A model generated the notes under the pieces. That model was not told where the DNA came from, made no database searches, and saw only the letters and a list, made by a program, of their open reading frames with translations. Both the position numbers and the translations under genes were made by a program. From contig JACQFE010000045.1 in assembly GCA_016200265.1 (NCBI GenBank), positions 124,001 through 188,000 on the forward strand: DNA of 64,000 bases. The letters are read 5' to 3'. Source of the DNA: Planctomycetota bacterium (GTDB taxonomy: Bacteria; Planctomycetota; Phycisphaerae; UBA1845). Numbering within the stretch: the stretch's first letter is position 1; each line of letters opens with the position of its first letter. This document shows, piece after piece, positions 1 through 7,138 of this stretch.

Positions 1-8
1 CTGCAATC

Positions 9-617
9 GTGATTCTGCCAACATTGGGCCCAGTGCGCGGCGGGTATTCTAATCGTACAAGTGATTGGACTCGCTTCATTGAACAATTCGTGCAATCCTT
101 GTTCGCAATGCTTCCACTATTGCTCGGCATAGGGTTTCCCCTGGTTACGTCCGTCGAACCGAATTCAAATCCGAAGTTTCTTGCTCGTCTATGTCGAACC
201 GTTGGTGTGATCACATGCGTACTAACAATTCACATTGTGTTTTGGCTAATGCCAAGCGGAACGCCTCTGGCAACTTCAATCGCAGATGGAGTTCTTACCG
301 CGTATTTTCTTGCTGTCCCAGTCGGACTCATAGCTTCGCTTCTGTCATTGCACGCAATCGCAATTCGCGTGCAACGTCCTGATTTTCAGCATTTTATGAC
401 CGCGACAATTGTGTCCATCCTCTTGTTCCTCACCTTTGTCGTGATTGAAATGATGACCTGGTCCTCCGGAGTAGTTCCGCCCTTCATTATCATCACCGGA
501 ATAATTTGCTATTTCTTAATATTGATTGCGTTCGGATCTTGGATGAATGTTATTCGCCCAAGGAAATTCATTTCATCCACCCTTCGCCACCGACATCGGC
601 GAGACGATGGTGAATGA
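9..617 (+). CDS. Predicted multi-pass membrane protein, possibly 5'-truncated
   Basis: The frame is open to the first base of the window, so the GTG at 9 may be internal and the true start may lie outside. The 202 residues contain about five hydrophobic segments (around residues 25-45, 60-80, 90-115, 130-148 and 155-175) separated by short polar loops, and end in a basic, His/Arg-rich tail, as expected for a small inner-membrane protein. No catalytic motif or family signature is recognised. Its last 45 bases overlap the end of the convergent lipoprotein gene. Function unknown; the gene is likely real because of the clean membrane-protein pattern. Confidence 0.55.
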   Translation: MILPTLGPVRGGYSNRTSDWTRFIEQFVQSLFAMLPLLLGIGFPLVTSVEPNSNPKFLARLCRTVGVITCVLTIHIVFWLMPSGTPLATSIADGVLTAYFLAVPVGLIASLLSLHAIAIRVQRPDFQHFMTATIVSILLFLTFVVIEMMTWSSGVVPPFIIITGIICYFLILIAFGSWMNVIRPRKFISSTLRHRHRRDDGE

Positions 618-1775
618 ATGAGTGGCCTCGCCGGTGCGGTTGGAGAGTTTGTCTTCGATGGAGACTTTGAGCACGTAGTCGCCGGCGGGAAGCGTCGGCG
701 GCAGCGTGATGCGCTGGGCGATAAAAAAGTCCTTGCGCTTCTGGTGGCAGGTGTCGAGGATTTCCGGCTCCTGACGCTGACACATCGACTTGCCTTCCGG
801 CGTAAGCACTTCGATTCGCGTCGCCAGCCTGGTTTGAAATTGACCATCGCCGGTGCGATCGGCCCTCAGGTTGTCCACCTCGCAGTACACGATCGTTTGC
901 GTCGAACGCCCGGACAAAAAATCTTCCTTGGCCATTTCGTCGTACGCGCCGAACGTCGTCACCTTGCGGCACAATGTGACCGAACGAATGTTCGGATCGC
1001 TTCGCTGCGTCAGCGTGTCGCGGAGCTTGTCGACGCCTGCGACGGCGTCGTCAGCATTCATGTTTGGATTGCGAGCCAGATTGCGAACCGCCTTGGCCGC
1101 ATCGACGAAAGTCGAAAGCACTCCGTCGCTGCTCGCTACATTATCGCCGGATTTCGTTGCCGACGCACCCGCATCGCGATCGGCCGCAAGCTGCGCAAGT
1201 TGGAGCCGCCACTGCGAATCGGTATCTTTTTTCTTCTCCGCCTGCGTGGAAAGCTCCTTGAGCAAGCGATCCCAAAGCGAATCTTCAGCGGAGCGCGTGT
1301 CGATGGCGTTGTTCGCGGAACCTGGCTTATCTGCTTGTGCATTTGTGGATTCTGCGACGGTTGGATCTGTCCATTTCACCGCGACTTTCTGCAAGGCCGG
1401 AATGGCCTGCTGCGGTTTCGTCGGCGTCCCCCCCACCACCACCTGTGCATTGGCGACAGCCTGATCGGACGGTGGAGCCTGGCGCGGCTTGGCCGATTGC
1501 GATGCACCCGTAGACGCCTCCGGCGTTTTATCCATCGTGTCGAGAAACTCGCGAAGGGATTGCGGCGGAGGGGCCTGCGACTTCGCGGGGTCGGGCTGAG
1601 CGTATTGCTGCGTTCGCGAGAGGAAATCTTCGACCTCGGTGAGATTTTCCTGCTTTTGCTCCTCGGCCTTCTTAGCTGCGGGTGACAACGCTTTGTCATC
1701 TCCCTTTTTCACGCCTCCGAGCGGAAGCGTCGCACAGCCGCACACAGCGACCGTTCCTGCCAAAAAAAGCCCCAT
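573..1775 (-). CDS. Putative lipoprotein of unknown function
   Basis: The start is placed at the internal ATG at 1775 because it gives a compact signal sequence (MGLFLAGTVAVCGC) with a possible lipobox Cys; upstream codons are made of a TCGAAA-type repeat. The mature protein has a long polar, Ala/Gln/Pro-rich region (to about residue 220) followed by a better-ordered C-terminal part of about 170 residues that contains four Cys and alternating hydrophobic residues suggestive of a beta-sandwich. No named domain is recognised. It lies directly downstream of holA on the same strand, 87 bases away, which could mean co-transcription. LptE often sits beside holA but this protein does not resemble LptE. 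Confidence 0.7.
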   Translation of the reverse strand: MGLFLAGTVAVCGCATLPLGGVKKGDDKALSPAAKKAEEQKQENLTEVEDFLSRTQQYAQPDPAKSQAPPPQSLREFLDTMDKTPEASTGASQSAKPRQAPPSDQAVANAQVVVGGTPTKPQQAIPALQKVAVKWTDPTVAESTNAQADKPGSANNAIDTRSAEDSLWDRLLKELSTQAEKKKDTDSQWRLQLAQLAADRDAGASATKSGDNVASSDGVLSTFVDAAKAVRNLARNPNMNADDAVAGVDKLRDTLTQRSDPNIRSVTLCRKVTTFGAYDEMAKEDFLSGRSTQTIVYCEVDNLRADRTGDGQFQTRLATRIEVLTPEGKSMCQRQEPEILDTCHQKRKDFFIAQRITLPPTLPAGDYVLKVSIEDKLSNRTGEATHSFTIVSPMSVAKGG

Positions 1776-1793
1776 CGTCTTCCGTCGCTGGTG

Positions 1794-1813
1794 TTTCGAC
1801 GTTTCGACTTTTC
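1794..1813. repeat. Short repeat TTTCGACGTTTCGACTTTTC, copy 1
   Basis: Reverse complement of 31666-31685 over 20 bases. It lies 19 bases before the preferred start (1775) of the lipoprotein gene, within further TTTCGATG units that extend to about 1830. Confidence 0.8.
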
Positions 1814-1862
1814 GATGTTTCGATGTTTCCAAGCCGTCCATGGCTTCCTCGCTTTATCGCCC

Positions 1863-2876
1863 TCATCGGGCGCTGGTGGCAGGTTCTCGACCGGCGCTCC
1901 GCGCCGACGCATGCTTCACAATAAATTTCTCAATGGCCACATCGACAGTTGAATTTCCCGTTTTCACGGCCAAATCCGCGGCCAACAGGTCTCGCTGCTG
2001 TTCCCGCAATTCCGCCTGCGTGGTTCGCTCGAGTCGCCGCCGAAGTACCGCCGGATCCGTGAACATTTTTCGTGCCAGAGCGGCCGCATCAACGCCGCGA
2101 TCAAAATCCTGCTTCGCGTCGAGCAGTCGTCGCACGCTCCAGGCCAATCCGGCGATCGCCCGGCCCGGCGCGGCCCGATCCGTCGCCCACACCTGCTCCC
2201 ACAACTTGATTGCCTGCGCCACGTCGCCGTTTGCCATCGCGTCCGTAACCGCAAACACTTTCTCTTCACGCAGCTCGCCGGTCACTTCGTTGATGTCGTC
2301 CCGCGTAATCTCATTTCGCGCACCGACGAACGCGGCCAGCTTTGCAAGTTCGGAATCGATCCAGCCCGGCGAATCGCCCAGATGTTCGCGGAGTCGCTGA
2401 GCGGCCGGCTCCGCAATTTGCTTTCCGTAAGGCGCTTTCGCTCGCCGAACGATCCAGGCGATCAGTGCCCTACCCTCCGGCGCTTCACAGGCAACAATCC
2501 CGCCTCGCTCGGCGATCAGCTTGTATAGCCGAGTGTTTCGAGGCATTGAATCGCAAAGCAGCAAAAGTGTTCCTGTTGGCGCAGGCGTCGCGCAATATTT
2601 TTCCAGCGCCGGACGATTCGTCGAAATAAAGTCATCGGCGTCCTGCACAACCACGATCCGCCGATCACCCAAGAGCGACGGCGTTCGAACTTCGTCGAGC
2701 ACCTGCGCCAACGAGGCACTGTCGCCTTCCACATACGTCGGGCCAAACCCATCCTGCCCGTCGCCAATCGATCGCAGCAATTCGGCCAATGCGTCATGTC
2801 GAAGAAATCGATCGTTTCCCACGATCGCGTAGACTCCGACGCCGGATCGTTTCGCTGGTTCGCCTCGTGCATTCAC
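1863..2876 (-). CDS. holA: DNA polymerase III subunit delta
   Basis: This is the delta subunit of the clamp-loader complex, which opens the beta sliding clamp and loads it on DNA. The 337-residue length fits the family. Visible features are an N-terminal pattern IVGNDRFLRHDAL, the block LLGDRRIVVVQDADDF, a middle helical lid region with GWIDSELAKLAAF and the DINEVTG motif, and the helical C-terminal collar domain with AIAGLAWSVRRLL. The start is GTG at 2876. It is followed on the same strand by an unrelated lipoprotein gene. Recognition is from family knowledge of HolA; delta proteins are divergent in sequence but the order of motifs here is typical. Confidence 0.88.
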   Translation of the reverse strand: MNARGEPAKRSGVGVYAIVGNDRFLRHDALAELLRSIGDGQDGFGPTYVEGDSASLAQVLDEVRTPSLLGDRRIVVVQDADDFISTNRPALEKYCATPAPTGTLLLLCDSMPRNTRLYKLIAERGGIVACEAPEGRALIAWIVRRAKAPYGKQIAEPAAQRLREHLGDSPGWIDSELAKLAAFVGARNEITRDDINEVTGELREEKVFAVTDAMANGDVAQAIKLWEQVWATDRAAPGRAIAGLAWSVRRLLDAKQDFDRGVDAAALARKMFTDPAVLRRRLERTTQAELREQQRDLLAADLAVKTGNSTVDVAIEKFIVKHASARSAGREPATSAR

Positions 2877-2961
2877 GATGAGGCTATTCTAGCTGCCAAA
2901 ATCCCTCCTTGAAAACTCCGCCTCCGTTCGATTTCGAAATCCTAATCTTCGTAACGATCGT

Positions 2962-4296
2962 TCATTTTGAGGAGGCTATTTTCGCACGAGCAGGTCCAAT
3001 TGAACCAGGCTCGGCCGCACGTCTTGTCGTTTCGTAGGTTCGTGAAGTTTCCGCCATCAATGCCAATCGCTTCCGGGCATCGGCAACGATTGGAGCATCG
3101 GGATTGATTTGTGCCGCTCGTGAATAGCATTCTCGCGCATACACTTCATCGCCTTGATAGACCGCGACATCACCCAGATGCAACCACACTTCCGCATCAT
3201 TGGCGTTGTATTTCAAGATCGCGCGAAGTCTTTCTGCGGCCGCGGCATAATCGCTACGTTGTTTGTAGACCAGGGCCGTGCCGAGAAGAGCGGATCGTAG
3301 AGTCGGACGTTGTTTCAACGCGATGTCGAATGCATCCATTGCCCGTTGCGGATCACCCATGCGGTGAAGCATCATTCCCATTTCAGCGAACGCATCCGTC
3401 ATCATGGGGTCAAGCCGCACAACCTCGCGCAAACGTGACATGCTCTCCGAGTAATCACCACGGTCACGAAATGCGATGGCTTCTTCGAACAACCGCGCCA
3501 CATGTTCCTGAGCTCGCTTCGAGCCGGGAAGCATCGCGCTTGATGCAGATACCGTGGGGCCTGGCACCAAGTTTGCGGTTGATGCCGACGTTACGGAATT
3601 CAACGCAGGAATTTCCAGGGTCTCGGATTCGCTGGAAGCGCAGTTCCCGCCCCGATCGGTGGCGCTGACGCGGACTCCGATGTTGCCCTTCACGTCATCG
3701 GGAATCCGCCAATCGTATCGACCGGTGTTGGCCACCGGATCCAAAGTGATGGGCTGCCATGATTTGTCCGGCAATCGCTGATAAGAAAGCGTGATCGGTC
3801 GGGTTCCAAATTGGGAGTCGACTGACGTCCAGTGAATTTCAAGAATGCGCTGACCATTTGAGGTAACAAATTTCAGCGGATGGAGTTGAACCATTGGCGG
3901 CGTATAGTCGACGAATACGCTTTGTTGCGGCATAGTGCCGGGCTTGGGTGGCGGGCTCGATGCTCCTGTTGAGTTCGTCAGAATGACAAAAAATCCGTAG
4001 CAGCCTTCCACCGGCGCAACAAACGTGAATGGCGATTGCCGATCCTCGTCAATGCCGAATTCCTGCCAGGTCTTCCCGTCATCATGGGTGAACCAAAGCT
4101 CGACCGAATCCAGAGGAAGGGCTTCGGCGTTCACATGGTATTCAATATCGAACGTCTTGGTTCGAATCGATGGAACATCGTTGCCGGGTTCCGCGGAAGA
4201 AGCCCGCGCTGCGGCCATCTGCACGAGGATGCAGACGGTGACGCTCCCGATCATTCGCCAGTTGATTGAACGTGATTGCTTTTTCGTGTGAGGCAT
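2962..4296 (-). CDS. Secreted tetratricopeptide-repeat protein
   Basis: A signal peptide is visible (MPHTKK... then a hydrophobic stretch, cleavage near ARASSA/EPG), so the protein is exported. Residues about 40-250 form a beta-rich, Ig-like or fibronectin-like region with repeated phrases on vectors of strain (DDGKTW, YQRLPDKSW), and residues about 270-420 contain about four TPR units with the usual 34-residue spacing (for example GDYSESMSRLREVVRLDP and GDEVYARECYSRAAQINP). TPRs mediate protein-protein contacts; no enzyme motif is seen. Likely a periplasmic or surface scaffold; the exact role is unknown. It is transcribed alone, with a 392-base gap upstream. Confidence 0.8.
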   Translation of the reverse strand: MPHTKKQSRSINWRMIGSVTVCILVQMAAARASSAEPGNDVPSIRTKTFDIEYHVNAEALPLDSVELWFTHDDGKTWQEFGIDEDRQSPFTFVAPVEGCYGFFVILTNSTGASSPPPKPGTMPQQSVFVDYTPPMVQLHPLKFVTSNGQRILEIHWTSVDSQFGTRPITLSYQRLPDKSWQPITLDPVANTGRYDWRIPDDVKGNIGVRVSATDRGGNCASSESETLEIPALNSVTSASTANLVPGPTVSASSAMLPGSKRAQEHVARLFEEAIAFRDRGDYSESMSRLREVVRLDPMMTDAFAEMGMMLHRMGDPQRAMDAFDIALKQRPTLRSALLGTALVYKQRSDYAAAAERLRAILKYNANDAEVWLHLGDVAVYQGDEVYARECYSRAAQINPDAPIVADARKRLALMAETSRTYETTRRAAEPGSIGPARAKIASSK

Positions 4297-4688
4297 TCTC
4301 CATCAGCCTCCGATTGGGGCATGTACCCAAAAAAGGGCCAGATACTCGCGCATCCATGCGCGGTTTCCATCGTATCGGTTGGTGCGGACCAAATGCTATA
4401 TAGTTTGATCCACCAAAGGTCTGATTTGAAATTTCAGTAAAGTTCCAAGACGAGGTCGAATAACCTCCCAGAGTTACCATAACTATATTTAAGAGAATGG
4501 ATTATGAATCAGTCAAGCAAGAATTCATCAAAGTTTTGATTCTCTCTGGGTGCGATAAAACCGTAGTTTTCGTTGGAATAGAGCCGATGATCGCTTGCAG
4601 AAACTCAGTTGGGGCGCGTAGACTTTGATGGCATGATGTCGCCCAATACGGGATCGGCAACCCCGAATTTGGCCAAGGGAGCCTAAGA
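4297..4688. other. Intergenic region between divergent genes, no gene seen
   Basis: This gap separates the minus-strand TPR gene from the plus-strand Hc1-like gene and should hold promoters for both. It contains AT-rich patches (near 4395 and 4485-4500) but no confident -35/-10 pair. A purine-rich stretch AAGGGAGC at 4676-4683 just before 4689 is a plausible ribosome-binding site for the downstream gene. No conserved RNA or repeat was recognised. Confidence 0.4.
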
Positions 4689-4868
4689 ATGCAGGAATAT
4701 GAAAAACTGAAGGAACTGGTCGAGGCCGCAGCCGACGACGTTGCGAAGGCTTCGGGCGGGAATAAGGCGGCGGGAACGCGCGTGCGCAAGTCCATGCAGG
4801 AAATCAAGGAAGCGGCCCAGCTCGTGCGGAAAAAGATCCTCGAAGTTCGCGCTACGCAGCCGCAATAA
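4689..4868 (+). CDS. Histone H1-like protein, Hc1 family (59 aa)
   Basis: This short gene encodes 59 residues, mostly helical and charged. The central pattern GNKAAGTRVRKSMQEIK closely resembles the conserved N-terminal part of chlamydial histone Hc1 (family Histone_HC1), in which a GNKAAxxRVR motif is followed by a basic helix. Unlike chlamydial Hc1 it stops after this domain and lacks the long Lys/Ala/Pro-rich DNA-binding tail. The likely role is nucleoid binding, but DNA binding without the tail is uncertain. A good ribosome-binding site (AAGGGAGC) precedes the ATG. Next gene downstream is the FabZ-like dehydratase, 120 bases away on the same strand. Confidence 0.82.
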   Translation: MQEYEKLKELVEAAADDVAKASGGNKAAGTRVRKSMQEIKEAAQLVRKKILEVRATQPQ

Positions 4869-4988
4869 CTCATGCCGCGTCCGGTCTGGTTTACTCCCCA
4901 AGCCGACCGAGTTCCGAATTCATGCTACGATCTTGATTTTCCGGCACCGCCGGATCAGGTTTCCTCTTGCGCCCGATGGAATTGAGCA

Positions 4989-5465
4989 ATGCCACCACCG
5001 TTGCTACTCGATCTCAACGACGTTGATTTGAAAAAGACGATTCTGGACAAGAGCGCGATTTATGAACGATTGCCACACGGATACGAATTCCAGATCCTCG
5101 ATGGGGTGAATTACGTCGACTTGGAACGCCGCAGGATCGTCGCATTTGTGGAGGTTCGGAACGATGCGTGGTGGGCGCGCGGCCATCTCCCCGGGCGTCC
5201 ATTGCTTCCCGGAGTGCTGATGCTGGAGATGGCGGCGCAAGCATCGGCCGTCCTCGCGCATTTGGTGGGAATTACCGCGTTCTTCGGCTACGGCGGGGTT
5301 GACGACTGCAAATTCCGCGAGGCCGTCGTACCGCCGGTTCGACTCCACATCCTGTGCGAAGGCATGGACTACCGCCCGCGCCGAATCATCGCCAACACGC
5401 AAGGTGTCATTGATGGCAGGCTCGCTTTCGAGGCCCGCGTTACCGGATTACAACTAACGCTATAA
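4989..5465 (+). CDS. FabZ-like 3-hydroxyacyl-ACP dehydratase (hotdog fold)
   Basis: The protein has the hallmark hotdog dehydratase motif GHLPGRPLLPGVLMLE near residues 75-90, where the His and the downstream Glu (MLEMAAQ) are the expected catalytic pair of FabZ, which dehydrates beta-hydroxyacyl-ACP in fatty-acid synthesis. The segment YERLPHGYEFQILDGV near the N-terminus matches the usual FabZ opening (LPHRYPFLLVDRV). The length of 158 residues is normal. It is not next to lpxA or fabG, so it may be an accessory FabZ/FabA-like enzyme rather than the housekeeping copy. It converges on the glutamate dehydrogenase gene, with 116 bases between. Confidence 0.85.
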   Translation: MPPPLLLDLNDVDLKKTILDKSAIYERLPHGYEFQILDGVNYVDLERRRIVAFVEVRNDAWWARGHLPGRPLLPGVLMLEMAAQASAVLAHLVGITAFFGYGGVDDCKFREAVVPPVRLHILCEGMDYRPRRIIANTQGVIDGRLAFEARVTGLQLTL

Positions 5466-5581
5466 AGTGGGTTTCAGAACGCATGAATCCAGCAGACAAT
5501 CTCGCGGCATTTTACGTTTAGAATGTTCACGCAGCTTCGCCTACCCGATTACGATCGCGCGTCAAGACCACTGGATTTCTG

Positions 5582-6892
5582 TTAGAAGCGGTGGCGAGTC
5601 GCTTGCGCCACTTTATCGAGCGCCTCGCAGTAGGCGGCCGTTCGCAACGGCAGCTTCGCGTGCCCGCTGGTGCTGCGCTCATAGACGCGCTTCCACGCCT
5701 GCAACATTCGTAATTGAAGTTCTTCGTTGACTTTCTCCAGGCTCCAGTGGAACTGTTGCAGATTCTGCACCCATTCGAAATAGGAAACCGTGACTCCGCC
5801 TGCATTGGCGAGAATATCGGGGATAATGTGAATGCCGCGTTGATTCAGCTTTTCTTCCGCGCGGGGTGTAACAGGGGAATTCGCGGCTTCGACGATCAGC
5901 TTCGCTTTCACGTTGTCCGCGTTGTCTCGGTCAATTGAACCTCCGAGGGCCGCGGGAATGAGCACATCGACATCCAGTGCGAGCAACTGCTCATTGTCGA
6001 TGCTCTGCGTGCCGTGCATGGCGACGACGGAACCAGTTTTCTTGATGTGCTCGAATACTTTTTCGATGTCCAGACCTTCAGGACGGAAGATGCCGCCAAA
6101 CACATCCGAGACGGCCACGACTTTCGCGCCCAATTCCGCAATAAGTTTTGCGGTCCACGAACCAACGTTGCCAAAGCCCTGGATCGCGACTTTCGCTCCG
6201 CGCAGGTTCATGCCATAAGCCTTACACGCTTCCGCGGTGATCATGGTGACTCCGCGACCGGTGGCTTCTTCGCGCCCAAGTGAGCCGCCGAGCGCAACGG
6301 GCTTGCCGGTCACGATCGCCGGTGTGTATCCATGCTTCTTGCCGTATTCATCCATGATCCAGGCCATCACCTGTGGATTCGTTCCTGCGTCCGGCGCCAC
6401 GATGTCGCGATAGACGCCGAGGGCCATATCAATCTTCTGCGTAAAACCGCGGGTCAGGCTTTGCAGTTCATGCCGGCTTAGTTTGCCAGGGTCACAAGAG
6501 ACGCCCCCCTTGGCGCCGCCGAATGGAAGATCGACAAGGGCCGTCTTCCAGGTCATCAATCCAGCGAGCGAGCGGACTTCGCCGAGGTCCACCTCGGGGT
6601 GGTAGCGAATGCCGCCCTTGTACGGCCCGCGGACGCCGTTGTGCTGCACGCGATAGCCGTGGAACAATTCAAGTCGTCCGTCGTCCATCCGCACCGGAAT
6701 CTGCACCACCAGCTCGCGATACGGCGTTCGAAGAAGAAGCTGGATTTCTTTTTCCAGCTTCATGTGATCCGCCGCAGCCTGAAACTGCTCGTCGGTAATA
6801 CGATTGAAATCCAGGTGCGCGGAGCGCTCATCCTGCTCATGGACAGGCTTTGAAACTAGCGCTTTTTTGGGAGGCGTTGCAACGGCGGTCAT
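5582..6892 (-). CDS. gdhA: Glu/Leu/Phe/Val dehydrogenase (glutamate dehydrogenase)
   Basis: NAD(P)-dependent oxidative deamination of glutamate to 2-oxoglutarate and ammonia, or the reverse. The 436-residue length fits the hexameric class I enzymes. Visible features: the substrate-binding block KGGIRYHPEVDLGEVRSLAG, the catalytic-Lys motif PFGGAKGGVSCDP, PDAGTNPQVMAWIMDEY, and a C-terminal Rossmann domain with GFGNVGSWTA. The final block (AGGVTVSYFEWVQN) is also typical. A poly-Lys-rich N-terminal extension precedes residue 25. Monocistronic on the minus strand; the upstream gap of 246 bases to the divergent protease gene should contain its promoter. Cofactor choice cannot be read reliably from sequence by eye. 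Confidence 0.93.
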   Translation of the reverse strand: MTAVATPPKKALVSKPVHEQDERSAHLDFNRITDEQFQAAADHMKLEKEIQLLLRTPYRELVVQIPVRMDDGRLELFHGYRVQHNGVRGPYKGGIRYHPEVDLGEVRSLAGLMTWKTALVDLPFGGAKGGVSCDPGKLSRHELQSLTRGFTQKIDMALGVYRDIVAPDAGTNPQVMAWIMDEYGKKHGYTPAIVTGKPVALGGSLGREEATGRGVTMITAEACKAYGMNLRGAKVAIQGFGNVGSWTAKLIAELGAKVVAVSDVFGGIFRPEGLDIEKVFEHIKKTGSVVAMHGTQSIDNEQLLALDVDVLIPAALGGSIDRDNADNVKAKLIVEAANSPVTPRAEEKLNQRGIHIIPDILANAGGVTVSYFEWVQNLQQFHWSLEKVNEELQLRMLQAWKRVYERSTSGHAKLPLRTAAYCEALDKVAQATRHRF

Positions 6893-7138
6893 GTTTGTAA
6901 TCCTCTCAAATGGACATTGAATGGCAGTAATGGATTCGCCGACGTTGTATCGGATGCCCCCAAGCCCGGATTAACGGCCGATATCATGTGCGTGTATGGC
7001 CCAAATCTCTTGTATGAAGCGTCATTTCCGGCTACATTAGCGGGCTAGGGTTGGGGAATAACCGACAGAATGAAATGGTATGTCCCTCCAAATTTGTCAT
7101 GGGTTGGTCAACCATTCGTCCGGGAGGAAATCGAATTC

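Noticed and set aside
618..1685. Plus-strand open frame of 355 residues opposite the lipoprotein gene
   Set aside because: Its translation is basic and lacks any domain; the minus frame gives a signal sequence and Cys-containing C-terminal domain.
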